DNA of 64,000 nt. Source: Acheta domesticus (lineage: Eukaryota > Arthropoda > Insecta > Orthoptera > Gryllidae). Both the position numbers and the translations under genes were made by a program. The stretch spans positions 172,229,612 through 172,293,611 of the forward strand of contig JAHLJT010000631.1 of assembly GCA_031308135.1 (NCBI GenBank), in the 5' to 3' direction. Shown here piece after piece: positions 1 to 12,351 of this stretch; within the stretch, counting starts at the first letter, position 1, and the number at the start of each line of letters is the position of its first letter. Under the pieces are notes generated by a model that had not been told where the DNA came from, made no database searches, and saw nothing but the letters and a program-made list of their open reading frames with translations.

Positions 1-400
1 TGAATTCAGTAAAGTGTGGGATTTAAACTTCAGTTTTTCTTTTCTATGATATTGAATGATAAGTGAATGTGGATTTTTTATTTTAAGTATTTCTCGCTAT
101 TATGACCCGATTATTTTGAAGATGAGTTTTCCATTTTTGTAATATTTTCATTTTATACTCATTTTTGTTCCTTTTTGTAATGACTGTTTTGAAGATATAA
201 TGCTTCCATTTTTGTTTATCTTACTGGTGTGTTATGTTTTATCAATTTTTGCAAAACTATGTATTCTGGTAATTGAATTTCTGTGGTTTAGTTTTGTGAT
301 TTTATTTGAAACTGTTGTTTTATTATTATTGTTTTTTCATGTAATGCTACTGTAATTGGGGCTTTGCCCTGTTGTGGGTAATTAAATAAATGCAAAAAAA
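1..400 (+). repeat. Possible 3' end of a retrotransposon
   Basis: T-rich sequence ends in a GGGGCTTTGCCC stem, a GTTGTGGGTAAT motif, AATAAA-like sequence and a short A run at about 393-400. This layout resembles the 3' tail of a poly(A) LINE or a gene 3' UTR. No coding sequence lies in the visible part and the body would be left of the window. Assignment to an element is inference. Confidence 0.3.
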
Positions 401-479
401 TCTACAACACCTCTTAGTAGTCCCAAGACATAACGGAGCGAGGAAATCCTAGTGTCCCTGGATACAGACTGTATCTAGG

Positions 480-870
480 AAATCCCTAGCGGGCGCCCTC
501 TCTGGCGGCAGCAGCTGCCACTCGTCGCATGGCAGGCCGCCGGGGGAGCAGCGCGCGTGGCGTCGCGTCGCGTCGCGTCGTGTCGGACCGGCGGGCGGCG
601 GGGTCGTTAGTCCCAGTGCATCACAAAAGGGCCACGAGTAGAGTAAAGAGGGCTTCTTCGGAAAAATCTTGCCGCCGCGAAGGCGGAGGTGCAGGGGCGC
701 GTGGGCAGTAAGTCAGGAGCACTACAGCACAATGGGAGTTGGCTGCGGCTGCGGCGGCGGCGGAACGTCGCCGGAGGAAGGCGTCGCCAGTCGCCTTCGC
801 CATCGCCACCGCACCACCGCGCCGTCGCCCTCGCTCTTGCAAATGAGACGGTTGTTAGAGAAGAACAGAA
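480..870. promoter_or_regulatory. CpG-rich island, no gene recognised
   Basis: About 390 bp of strongly GC- and CpG-rich DNA in an AT-rich setting, with CGTCG-type short repeats near 560-585 and GGCGG-type repeats near 745-765. Open frames occur on both strands but are Arg/Ala/Ser-rich products of base composition and match no family I know. It could be a promoter or first exon of an unseen gene, or part of a GC-rich repeat. Confidence 0.4.
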
Positions 871-2400
871 TCAGAAGTTGGAGATATATTGACTAAAACC
901 TAATACAACGCTAATCTAACGTAGTACAGATAATAGTTTTAATTTTATTCGCAAAAATTCAAAGGTAAAACAAATATATCACATACAAAATACTATCGTA
1001 ATGGGCAAGATAAGATCCTTATTCGTTCGTAAAAATAAAAAGATATAATATGACACATGTACCTTTTAGAAAATGAAAAAAAATTCATTCAAAAATATTG
1101 AGAGGGCATTTTTTAATGTGTACAATTAAACTTGATTATTGTAGAAATTAAATTATTGTTTTTGTTCTGGAAATATTAGGTTTTTAGTGACGACCTTATT
1201 TAAAGTGAAAACTTGTGATAATTATTTGAGTTCTGTACAATCAACATATTTGAAAATCTGGCTCACTACGGATAATAGCAGCAAACAAATTAAGGTGTAG
1301 CGGGACTTATTCGTATTCTTCTTACCGATCAAAAGATTCTCGGCATACATATTTAACACTGATACAGGATTTACTTCTATTCCATACCTACTGGTATGGA
1401 AGATGGTAGGGCGGAAGTATAGCGTCCAAGTCTTATCAACACACTTGAACACTGGAAGGAACGAACATTTTTTGTGCGTTTTCAAAAGAGTTTCTGCATC
1501 GTTTGAAATAACACAAGCGAAATGTGGGATTCACATTGAATAAATATTATTGCAAATAAATCTATTCTTTATTGAGTGAGAAAATGTTTTCATTAAAACA
1601 AGAACCTGATCTCAGACGCCGCGGCAAGAAACTACAGTTTACTGGTGATTTTTTTACGACCCAATGCTATCTCAAATCAGAAAGTATGTGTCAAATTCAT
1701 ACGTTCACATCCAGATGAATTTGTCAATGAATTCAATGAAGATTAACGTGAATTCAATTAGAATCAGACGAGGATCAAAGGAAGCACTTGCATCACCTCT
1801 TGGATGTTGAAATGTTTCAGTGAGAATGTTGCTTCCTTATTTCATTACTTACATGTATTATTACATACATAATGTACATATAATAATACAAACATATTAC
1901 ATTATTACTTGAAATGATACAGTATTCAAACTATTAATAACTTATTAAATAATAAATTAATCAATTATTTAATTTACGGAATAATATTGTTTTTAAAATT
2001 TACATATTTCTAGTTGCAATTTACAGTATTAGCAAATGAAGATTTTCCCTGAAAGAAGCATTTGTAACCATTCGGTCACGACCTTAGCCATTTAATAATC
2101 CGAGCCTGTTATATTTGAATATAAAAGGAAATGAAAATAAGAATCTTGGTGCTTCATTACGAAAAAAATCTTTATAGTGTTTTATGGTTATTTAATAGTA
2201 ACTAGTTTAAATGATGTTGTTTGAGACTTTGATTTTCAAATGATAAAAATATCAACTCTACACTATTGTTTTCTATTAATAATTAAACCTGTTTTTAATT
2301 TATTAATATTAAGAACAGTAATTGTGCAAGTCATAACTGCGTTTTATTCGCGTCACATACTATTGGTTTTAACAAATAGATATTCTGGGTGAAAACGTTT
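871..2400. other. AT-rich DNA, nothing recognised
   Basis: No ORF with recognisable motifs, no repeat ends and no RNA gene seen. Simple A/T runs dominate around 1,850-2,000. Confidence 0.5.
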
Positions 2401-2404
2401 GTAA

Positions 2405-2580
2405 TTCGAGGTAATGTCAGAGCATCGTAGCGTATGCGTGCTGCCAGTCGCGGCGGCGGAGGCGGCATGGCAGCCGCGCTCTGACGTCAAGCAGATGCCG
2501 CGTCGCCTCCGCAGCTGCCGAGAGCGCTCTCGCACTCACGAGCCACGAACGCCACCCGCAAAGACACCCGATGTTCCAAC
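2405..2580. other. Short GC-rich island with a CRE palindrome
   Basis: A 170-bp GC-rich patch with CGGCGGAGGCGG-type sequence, partly complementary to CGCCTCCGCAGC-type sequence 40-50 bp later, and a TGACGTCA palindrome near 2,480. No coding motif recognised. It may be a small regulatory island or a repeat fragment. Confidence 0.3.
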
Positions 2581-2939
2581 CAGGGATGCGACATCCATGT
2601 TGATGTTTTCAAAACATGGATACTTTTATAAAATCTTCCATGCATTTAGGTATCGATTTATCGAAGCCTATTTTTTAACATAGATCTTACTTTATTTTTA
2701 AAATATTAATAAAAAATTGAATAATGTTCACATATATAATTTGAACATTCTTCAGGCCAAAGTCAACAAAAATAAAAAACAAGTGAATAGATTTTTGTTA
2801 ATAAATATAGTGTATTATTTTTGTATTATCCAAGGAGATAAATGGTAATTGTCTTGCAAACAATGCGAGAAAGTATGTGCTGCTGTAGCCTTACTAGTTT
2901 GTCTTTACCTGGCAGAGCGTAGAGAAGTGTTTCGCTTAG

Positions 2940-3215
2940 AAACACTTATCTTTTCCTTAAAGACGGATCTTTAAATAAGTTCATGTTCAATCTTTCGAAA
3001 ATATGAGTAGTTTTCGTGTAATTTGGCGCGAAATATAGGGAATTAAAAATATTTTTCTCGAAAACCGCTCCAAATTTTTTCTTTAACTTTTTCCACGGAT
3101 AGAAGAAGGGGTGGTTAAAAGAATGGCGCAAGTCTCATTTTCGTTTAACTCTCTGAATTTTTGAAAATTGAAAATTTAGAAATATTGCGAGAAAGTATGT
3201 GATGTTGGAGCACAA
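2940..3215 (+). repeat. Family A dispersed repeat, 3' half
   Basis: Shares with the other family A copies the order: TTTTCC-TTAAAGA, a GTAATTT-GCGCGAAATATA block, AAAACCGCTCCAAATTTTTTC, an AAAAGAATGG block, TTTTGAAAATTG, and a closing GCGAGAAAGTATGTG motif at about 3,186-3,202. The same GAGAAAGTATGTGCTG motif also stands just upstream at about 2,868. Noncoding. Confidence 0.6.
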
Positions 3216-3960
3216 CTAGTTTAAAATATTTGAAAATATTAGTACAAAATAAAACTAGTAAGAAAAGATGGCTACAACGTAAACGCTCTAAATTGCATGC
3301 GTTTTGTTCACAAGGCTGCGGTGGGCGGGGATCCGCCTGCTCCGGGCCCCCCTCACTCCACAGATCTTTGAAAGAGTTAGAAGTAGGTTGAAAAAAACCA
3401 TTATTTTTAAAAAAAATATGCATTTTAGTGTTTATAACAAAGGCAAACTGTAAAAAGTCACAATTTGAGAAAATTGAAATAAAAAATAAAAATTTTGCTT
3501 TACATATGTGAATTTTCGAAACACATCATTACGAGTATTTTAAATCATGATCTAGTAAGTCGTGTTTCTGATTTCTTTAAATTAATGCCAATATTGTCGA
3601 GGAAAATGATGCTGAAAGGTTAGGAAACCCGGGTTAGTAAGGAAAATTTGATTTTCAAATTTTGTGGCTGCCCTGTGAAAGAAAGGAGTTAGAAGAAATG
3701 TGTAACAAAAAGTATTTGAAATTCGAGAGAAATTTATTGAACAGAAATATTAATGACTATATAAGTTGTAAATTCCTTGAACTCTGGAAGCCCTTTCGCT
3801 ACATGACATACATTTTTCATGTCTATTAAATATAAAATAATATGAAGCTATTATTTGACGGAGTATGCACTTATGACAAATTGCCTCTTAATCTCGTTTT
3901 CTGATAATGCACGTAAATATTATTTCATAAGCTGTTTGTCTCTGAGAAATCACGTTGGCC
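3216..3960. other. AT-rich DNA, nothing recognised
   Basis: A GC-rich blip at 3,305-3,360 interrupts AT-rich sequence. No gene or element structure seen. Confidence 0.45.
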
Positions 3961-4169
3961 TGACAAGCGCGTATTGACTATGTTATCCGGATGCCATCAG
4001 TTGGAGAACCTACAGCAGCGAGCCGGAAGGACAACAGTCAAAGCGAGAACTAACGGCGCCCCAAGCACCGTTTCACCTCGCGTCACTAACGGCCATCCCC
4101 GGAAATCACGCGCTGGAGTGGCGCCACCTGAGGAATGTCAAATGCAGTCCCTTTCAGGCGGACAGAAAC

Positions 4170-4590
4170 ATTCCTATTTGTTTCGTGCGAAACTCACCTC
4201 CGAGAAGCAGAAAGAGCTAATGAATTTTAATAATCCCTATATAGTATTTGAGCGTGCGTATGTGCAGATGTGCAGTTCTGTCACTCACGGCTACACCACT
4301 TCCCGTTCACCAATCGAAACATATGAGGTATGAACACGACTCAGTCTCCTGATAGGGAACTGACAATTTGTTTTCAGATCCGGCCATATGATTCGAAGAA
4401 ATTTCCAAAAACGAGTTTTTCCGTGTTTTGGGCACTGGGATCTTTGTGAGTATGCCAGGAATTAAACCAAAGCCACCTAAATAGATCCATGTAAATGGCT
4501 TTGATTATATCCCATTACCGCGTGGTTATTTTCAGTCCACGACACCGTAATTTTCTTTCATTAGGGTGGCAACACTGATTTTTGACAAAA
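4170..4590 (+). repeat. Family B dispersed repeat
   Basis: Closely resembles the reverse complement of about 27,600-27,910. Shared blocks include CACTCACGGCTA, a TTCACCAATCGA block, an AACTGA-TTTGTTTTC block, a TCCGGCC block, TTTCCAAAAACG, a TATAGATC/AATAGATC block and GGCAACACTG at the end. No coding capacity is shared between the copies, so this is a dispersed noncoding repeat of unknown class. Confidence 0.6.
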
Positions 4591-5940
4591 AAAGCAAAAA
4601 TTAAATGAATATCGCCCGGCAGAATTTGTTTGAATTCTGAAGTATTTTAGTTGTTGTGAAGAATTGCATGCGTATTTTTTATAATGAACTTGCAAATTAC
4701 CTCGTTACATTAAATTAGAAGAACATGAAGAGAAAATGGAAGAAACAAGAACTGTAAATAATACTAAACACAACATTTCTTAATCGTCCAAATATCGATT
4801 TTCAATGTAACGTGACTTACAACTAATTCACATAAACAAACAAAACATTAACCTTTTAATGCGTATATGTATTCGGCTTCAGAACACAAATCAGACTGAG
4901 TTTGTGGAGTTTTAAAATCTTAAAATAGGAGACAAACATATGGAAAAGTGAAGCAAATTAGGGGAATCACATCTAGTTGTAGAAGATTTTGGGTCAGAAT
5001 TTTTCGAAATAATTGAGAATGATCTTATATTAGCGTTACAGAATAACGCAGAACAACAGCTTACAGGTGATCATTTATGTTCATATTAGAAAACAAAATA
5101 TTGCTTTACTAGATTCGCGAACGATTCGCATCGTTCATATATCCGCAAGTATTTTTTACGAAGATTATAATTTTGAAATTGCAATACTACCATTTCATAT
5201 CCCGTTTGAAGGTAATATACAAGGCCATTTGGTGCTGAAATTTTTGAACAGGAGTATAACAGTAACTGCTACTACTTGTACGATTCACTGGTAAGTGCAC
5301 AGCTATATTCTGTAAGAAAATATTTAATCAACGACAGGCATGAAAGAAATGAATGAAAGAAATTTTCAACTCATGAAAATACTTTTAAAATAGTTTACAG
5401 CGTCGACGGCGCTACATTCAACTAGTTTATAAGTTGAGTAATAATCTGAATCGGAGGGAAAACATGCTTCCTGTTAGGTTGTAAGAATTTCACGAATGCA
5501 ATATATTGCCTACAACATGATGAGTGTGTGTATTGGTTATCAAAATGCAGACCCATTAAAGAAGATTATTAAATTATTCAACTGTTATTCACTATAAGTC
5601 AATACCCGTTGCTTTAAATTATTGTAAATTGCTCGAATTTTAAAGTATTAACAAACATTTACTGCTTTCATTTGGTTTTGCAAAATAAGGCTCAATACAA
5701 CTATTCTTGTTTTCGAAACTTAATTTTACTGATTTTCGCAATTATAAATATTTTAAAATTAAAATTATTTGACAATAGCAGATTAAGATGATTTTAGTTA
5801 ATATAATATTTAAGATAATTATACTCTCTATTAGATAATTATATTAAATTAAGATGTTTTCTTTATTGAAGGTTAATTAATAATTGTTTGTTTAGATAAA
5901 TGTACTGTACAAGGAATACTCTCCAATGTAATCCGGCCTA
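4591..5940. other. AT-rich DNA, nothing recognised
   Basis: One 75-codon open frame (5,067-5,294) has no recognisable motif and is treated as chance. No repeats seen. Confidence 0.5.
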
Positions 5941-5944
5941 TTTT

Positions 5945-6375
5945 AATTTTGCCCGAAAAATAAGCAATTTCAATTTTTTAAACAATTTTATCTCTAAAAC
6001 GGCACCAAATTTTTTCTTTAAATTTTCTCCTCGTATGCATCAAGAGACGGTAAAAATATGATTCTAGTCCCACTTTCGAAAAAAATTCCCAAACTCTCTT
6101 TTTTTCGAAAAAACATTTCAAAATTACAAAATTGAAGATAATGAGTTTTGCCTTAAACAAGGTGTTCAAGGCAATTAAATGTAAGTAAATTCTAAAAAAA
6201 ATATTTTCTCAAAAAACGCTCCAAGTTTTTTCTTCAAAAAATGTTCCACAGATAGAAGAAGAGACGATTAAAATAATGAATGGCGCGGGGCTCAATTTCT
6301 TTGAAATCTCTAAATTTTCGAAAATTGCATATTTAATAATGTGAGGAAGTACGTGCTGTCAGTTGGAGAACCGGT
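5945..6375 (+). repeat. Family A dispersed repeat, 3' half
   Basis: Carries family A landmarks in order: ACGGCACCAAATTTTTTC, TTTTCTCCTCGTATG, an AAGAGACGGTAAAAATATG block, CGCTCCAAGTTTTTTC, and the end motif GTGAGGAAGTACGTGCTG near 6,341-6,358. Noncoding. Confidence 0.6.
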
Positions 6376-7130
6376 TTATTTCTGATAAAATGCAGCACTA
6401 ATTTAATCTAATTAATTTTACTGATTTATCTACTTACTAGCTATTTAGAAATCGGTCCTAAAGGAGATTGCTTTGATGAAGAAATATTTCTTATTAAAAT
6501 GAAAATGAAAAAAAAACTTAAAAAAGTGAGACGATTTTACACATTATTACGCAACTTTCTTCGTTGTATTTCTAATTAATCTTGAAAAAAATATTTCTGA
6601 GCGAACGACTAAAACAAAATATCACTAGTACTTGATATGTTGTTTTTAGCTACATAGTTTTGACTGGATGTAAGCGGTAAGAACTAAAAATATCTTGCTT
6701 GTGAGAAAATACTATATCTATTATGAAGAAGGCTTTCTCATTGGCAAACTCAGTCGGTAAACATTATTTGAAATAAGAAGTGAAGGGTCTTTAAAATCCT
6801 ACTGAAGCTCTAAGATAAGAGGGCACATCACATTTTAGGTCAATACATTCTCATCAGGTCTGTAAAAACACTCTTGACATGAAGAGAATGAGGCTAGAAG
6901 CATGAACCACACGTGGACGCAAGAACCCCTGACGCAAGAATGAGGCTAGACTCAAGAACCGTACGTTGGAACCGTAGAAAATGTCATTCATACGCGACAA
7001 AACTTCGTAAAACAAATATTTAATGTGAAAGTATGAATATTATTAGTACATCTATTCACATTTTAATACGGAACAATTGAGTCTGCCAATTCCAAAACAT
7101 CTCTTGTCCACTTTGTAAAACCATACGGCA
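6376..7130. other. AT-rich DNA, nothing recognised
   Basis: A short internal duplication of ACGCAAGAA / TGAGGCTAGA-type sequence occurs near 6,885-6,955. Nothing else noted. Confidence 0.4.
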
Positions 7131-7139
7131 AAAACTGCC

Positions 7140-7385
7140 TAAAACTAAAAATTTGAAAATGGAATTTTTCCTTTAATGAAATTTGATCTTCAAAGAGTTC
7201 TTGAAATTGCAATTTTTCGAAAATTTCCCCGTAGTTTTGCGTGAAACTAAAGCAATGTTTATACAATTATTTTCTGTAAAACAGCTCCACAGCTTTTTTA
7301 AAAATATCCTCGTATTATTAAAGATGGGTAAAAACATTGCTGCTATTCACATTTCCAGAGAACTCTGAATTTTTGTTACATTGCA
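7140..7385 (+). repeat. Family A dispersed repeat, fragment
   Basis: Internal part of family A: TTTTTCCTTTAATGAAAT, an ACAGCTCCACA block, CCTCGTATTATT, GGTAAAAA and TTCCAGAGAACTCTGAATTTTTG. Decayed and without clear ends. Confidence 0.5.
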
Positions 7386-7584
7386 TTCCTAATAGTACAA
7401 ATTTGAACACTTTTTTCTTACAGAAAATTTATTCAAAAAGTATTTAAAAAAGAGCAAACACCAGTTTCTGAAAACAAAATAAAAGTAGTCGTCGCGTAAT
7501 TTCTTTTTGAAATCATACAAATTATTAAAAAAACAGTTTCCATAAACCTTTCCAAATTTCTAGTTTTTGACACTTATGTCGTAA

Positions 7585-8640
7585 TAAGAGAAAGTATTGT
7601 AATTGTATGGCGGAAAACGGCGAATTTTCGGCAGAAAAATGTCTTATTGCCGGTCCCTTATATCGAAAAAGTGGATAAATACTGTTCCTATATATAGTAA
7701 ATGACTTCCTCTAAGACGTTGGGTAGTCAGAAAAGTCCGTCTGTGTGTAGTCAACACTAGCTCTTAAACCGTTTAGGCGATTTTCTCCCAAATTGATCAT
7801 ACCCTATTGATTTAAATGCACAGAAGGCCTTCAGAGTTTGAAATAGATATTTTAATTTTTGAATTTTTTATAAGAAGCCTCAAATTTTTATTAAAAATGG
7901 CTACAAATTTTTATTAAAATTTATCCTCGAATAGCGTAAAAGACACTGCAGGTTTCAGCTTCATTAAAATCCATAATTTTTCGAAAATTGCAAAAGTTCA
8001 AATTTTTTTCGGGGTCTGCTTACAAATACAATATTGAAGATAGAGATTTTTCCTTAATGAAATCTGTTCTCTAAAGGCAGATCTTGAAATAAGGTCATGT
8101 ACAATTTTTCAAAATATAAGTAATTTTTGAGTACTTTTCCATGAAATATAAACAATTTTTAATTTTGTAAATCTTCTTTTTGTCAAAAAGTTTTCAATTT
8201 TTCTCTAAGTTTTCTCTCTGTATTTACTAAAGGACGGTACAAAATTGATGGTTGATGCTCATCGTATTTCCGGCAAACTCTAATTTTAAAAATTGCGATA
8301 TTTTAATATTAAAAAATTATAAAATTGAAAATAGAGATTTTTGGTTTAAAGAAAATCTGTTCTGAAACATTATCTCTTTAAAAAAAGGTTAGGTACAACA
8401 ATTTGAAAAAAGAGTATTTTTGCATACTTTGTGTTTGAACTTTACACAATTTATAAACAAAATATTTTCTCAGAAACCGCTCCACATATTTTTTTAAAGG
8501 ACAGAACAAGGTAAGCTAAAAAGAATGGCACAGAGCGCAAATTCATTGAACTCACTGAATTTTCGAAAATTGCGAATTTTGAAACAATGCGAGACAGTAT
8601 CTCCTGTTGAAGCATCACTATTTTATCTTAAGAAACAATT
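7585..8640 (+). repeat. Family A dispersed repeat, near-full-length copy
   Basis: The clearest end-to-end plus-strand copy. It opens with GAGAAAGTATTGTAATTG (7,588) and a CGGTCCC-TTATATCGAAAAAG block. It continues through CGTCTGT, ACCGTTTAGGCGATTTTCTC, GGGGTCTGCTTACAAATACA and further A-family blocks, and closes with GCGAGACAGTAT (8,590-8,600). There is no ORF of note. The GAGAAAGTAT-like motif is in direct orientation at both edges, which is unlike terminal inverted repeats. Confidence 0.6.
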
Positions 8641-9240
8641 ATTTTTATTGTAAGATTTAATTTGGGCAGTACGTATACAATAATTATTTGGGAATGATGG
8701 AGTGCTTTAAGAGTGTCAAAATCTATTTCATAGCACTTAAGATTAAATTGTTTGTCCTACAACGTCTCCTTTTGTCTAACCTGTAGCTTGGCATGTTGAA
8801 CAAAAATATTTCCAATGAAGAAAAATGCAATTTTCAGAAATGTGCTTCTTAAAATGTTTTGTCTATTAACTGTAGATATGTTCTATTTGAAAAATAATAT
8901 ATAGAAATTTCACATTGGCACTTAATATTCATGTGTAATGTACTATATAATGTAATGTGTGTGTGTGTGTATGTGTCATGTTGATATACTCTATATCTCA
9001 TATATCTTTTATTTTTTACTCTAAGTTTGTTTAATGTAGCTGTAAACCTCAACAAAATAATTGATAACGCCGAAGAATTCGGGTAACTACTTGACGCACG
9101 ATACTACTTGATCTTTGACGCTAATGTCATCGCTCCTTGACATTATTCATATCTGTCGAGGGAAAACAAAAATATCAAATATTATCTGTTGGATTTTATT
9201 AAGTGTCACTATGTGTTTAAAACTCTCCCAGAAATTTTAA
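8641..9240. other. AT-rich DNA, nothing recognised
   Basis: No coding or repeat structure beyond a short GT run at about 8,958-8,973. Confidence 0.5.

Positions 9241-9242
<2 letters not shown>

Positions 9243-9290
<48 letters not shown>
9243..9290. repeat. (TA)n microsatellite
   Basis: About 48 bp of uninterrupted TA dinucleotide. Confidence 0.95.
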
Positions 9291-9293
<3 letters not shown>

Positions 9294-9304
9294 CATATAT
9301 TTTT

Positions 9305-9955
9305 CTTAGTGAGAGAAAGTATTATAATGCTGCAGCGAAAAGACACAGAATTAACATAAGCAATATTACGTGTTTTGGGTTATTTATTATATACACGTAG
9401 TAATAATAGTAGTATAGAGATAGTAACGTAATGATGCAGAAAATCGATTTGGCAATTTCATCGAAAATACACATTTTATGGTCCCTGGAAACCGAAAAAT
9501 TGTTTCTTGTTTTTACGTCTGTCTGTCAACCTGTAAACAACTCTAATGCGTAAACTATTTGTATGATTTTTTCCAAAATTAATATCCCCCTATCGATTTG
9601 GTTTCAATTAAAGCTCTGATTTTGTTCATAATTTTTTAAATTTTGGGGATACTTCACATGAAGCTACTGGGAAATTTTTGAAATTTTCTTGAAAATGGAT
9701 CCAAATATTCTCTTTAAATTTCTTGTAAGAAAAAGTTTAAATATACTTATAAAGAAAGATGGATCCGAGTTTCATTGTTAACTCTGCATTTTCGAAAATT
9801 GCAAAAGTTTGATTTTTTCGGAGTCTTCCTCAAAGAACAATATTGAAGATTTTTTCAAGTGAAATTTGTTCTTTTCAATTAATTCTTTAATTAATGTCAT
9901 GTACATTTTTTGGAAAATTTTAGTTGTTTTCGTGTAATTTTACAATTTTAAAATA
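9305..9955 (+). repeat. Family A dispersed repeat, 5' part
   Basis: Begins with GAGAGAAAGTATTATAATGC. It then carries GGTCCCTGGAAACCGAAAAA, a CGTCTGTCTGTC block, AAACTATTTG-GATTTTTTCC, TATCCCCCTATCGATTTGG and later family A blocks. It breaks off near 9,950. Noncoding. Confidence 0.6.
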
Positions 9956-9959
9956 TTAT

Positions 9960-11020
9960 AATGTGTTAATACAATAAATTACAATATATTGCATTTGTGA
10001 GTGCAAGTGCTTCCAATGATGTCTATTATTAAAGTCATATTTCAATTCTACTATTAGAGATCCGAAATATGAAGAAAATGTGAAAAGAAGTGTTTTAGGT
10101 GCAAAAAGATGACAGATAAGAGTGGGATAAAACCGAAAAGATAGCCCTCACTAGAGACATAAGAAAACAAATTAGCGCAAGAAACACTGTGCAATTCAGT
10201 AACATTAGTTTCGATCTACAATATTGTCTCACAAGACAATAGCGGGAATTCAAGAACTTGAAGTTCTTAAAATAACTGAAAATTCCATCAAAACAGTGTT
10301 GAATTCTTACCTACAGATAAAACAAATATTATTCCGCAATGACAAGTCAAGTGAGAAATCCAAATTCTAGATCAAGTTCTGAAGACAAGGGAAACATAAC
10401 ATCCTATAATTTTAATAATTGTGTGTCTAATTAGTTTAATTTTCTTTTATTGCTTGTTTCTTATCATTGCCAATTATATTTTCATTAATAATAAGGAAAA
10501 TTGACGAAATACTGCAAAATTCCCCATTGTCTTATACGAAATTCTTACAGGAGGCAGTGTTATTAGATTGTTTCATACTGATAACACTAGGGAACACGAT
10601 TTTTACCTCCAGGAAGGTGGAGTGCGCAACATGCTTAATTTTATTTGTAGATTACGGATATTACAATAAAAACGTCATATCACGTAACAGCTTAAATATA
10701 CCGTATCATACCGGATTTTGCTATTAACGTAAAAACATTAAAATTACACCACAAGTTATGTAGAATCAATAGGCATAAAATATATTTAAAAATAAAGTAT
10801 TTGTCAGTTCATCTATGCCCTTTGATGAGATATCAACAAAATTAGGCTTCTGTGTTCTTTTTACCGTATTCAAAGATTGCCGTCGTCTTTATTCTCGTGT
10901 CTGGTAGTCGCGCTCAATTACGAGTAGGTCTTCGTGGTTTTAATAGATCTTAGTGGATGTTTTGAAAACAATTCACGTGCACCTTCATATTTCCTACTGC
11001 GTATCAGCCACCGAAAGGAA
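9960..11020. other. AT-rich DNA, nothing recognised
   Basis: One 86-codon open frame (10,467-10,727) shows no family motif and is considered chance. No transposon ends seen. Confidence 0.5.
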
Positions 11021-11099
11021 TTACTTTATTCCCTTAAGAAAAACTCTTATTACGTGGTCCTGGCGACGAAAACGTGAATAAATCCAGTTGCTAAATTTA

Positions 11100-11560
11100 G
11101 AACAAAAATCTTCTAACACATTATGTAGCCAGAATCCATGTTTTGTGGGTCCTAAATACTGAAAAATCGATTGTCGGCAAAACATCAGTCCATCTGTCCG
11201 TGCACAACAATAGCGACTAAACCGTTCAGCCGATTTTCTCGAAAATTGATATTTCTCCATAAATGTGGCTGATGTCGCGGTCTCTTGAATTTGAAACCGA
11301 CATTTTAATTTTTTGGGATACAATGAAGATCCTGGAACATTTTCAACATTTTTAAAAAACTGGCTCCATCGATTTTGATTGAATTTTGGTTTTGGATAGT
11401 CTGAAGTTTAAGAAAATGGTGCAGGTCTCATGTTGGTTAAAAACTCTATTTTTTGAAAATTTAAAAAAAATCAAATTTTTTCCGGGGTCTTCCTACAACT
11501 ATAATTATGAAGATCAGTATCGTATTATTTATTAACTTTTAATTATTTTACTTTCTCGCA
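11100..11560 (+). repeat. Family A dispersed repeat, 5' part
   Basis: Carries GGGTCCTAAATACTGAAAAA, CCATCTGTCCG, ACCGTTCAGCCGATTTTCTC, GATATTTCTCC, CCGGGGTCTTCCTACAA and ends near an ACTTTCTCGCATACTG sequence. Noncoding. Confidence 0.6.
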
Positions 11561-11689
11561 TACTGCTTACGAAAAATGTTGTAAGGCTAAAAAACTCATC
11601 CGATATATTCGTGAATATCCTGGATATCTCATACAATGAATTCAATACCAGAAATATATTTTACCTTATAGTTTTGAATAAAAAATCTA

Positions 11690-11711
11690 TTTATTTATTT
11701 ATTTATTTACA
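11690..11711. repeat. (TTTA)n microsatellite
   Basis: About five ATTT units. Confidence 0.85.
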
Positions 11712-12197
11712 GGTTGTAACAAAGTGCAAATAATGTTGACATTATTTCGCAGAAGACATAGTCTTGTGCGCGGACCTGCAATGACTAATCATGTATCATA
11801 TATGTACCTGTTTCATTTATCAACTTTTGTAGAAAAAACAAAATTAAAGAAAAATGAAAATTATAAAATGAAAAATAATATAAAATATAATATAATTTGA
11901 GACATATTCAGACATTATTTCTTAGTCACTGCATGGGTTGATAGAATGATGCAATTACTGAATCAATCAAATCAATAATCCAGGATCTGATACGCTTTCG
12001 TTGTCCTCGTGTATTAACATCACAATTAAAATAAAAAATCTATTGTTTGAAACTATTTAATTTTACTATCAAATGTTCCACGATTTAAAGTGATTTTTAC
12101 AAAAAAATTATGGCTGAGTTGAGATAATTCGGAGAGAAATTGTGATATAAATATTATTACATAATCATTACTAAAGACGAAAAAGTACGTGCTGTTT
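11712..12197. other. AT-rich DNA flanking the Jockey insertion
   Basis: No gene seen. The right edge (12,180-12,207) is a family A end motif (AAAGTACGTGCTG) that forms the left half of the LINE target site. Confidence 0.5.
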
Positions 12198-12207
12198 TAG
12201 CACCACT
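12198..12207. repeat. Target-site duplication, left copy
   Basis: TAGCACCACT at 12,198-12,207 is repeated exactly at 16,670-16,679 on the other side of the LINE. The last T merges with the poly(A) tail (T run on this strand). Confidence 0.8.
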
Positions 12208-12351
12208 TTTTTTTCAATAATTATTATTATTTTGAATTTGATACATGGCTCAGTTTAATATTACAAACTTTCTCACATTTTTTGATGCTTATTATCTACA
12301 TTAAAAAACTAAACTATTACTTCTTTACAACTATTTATTAGGGAGAGGACC

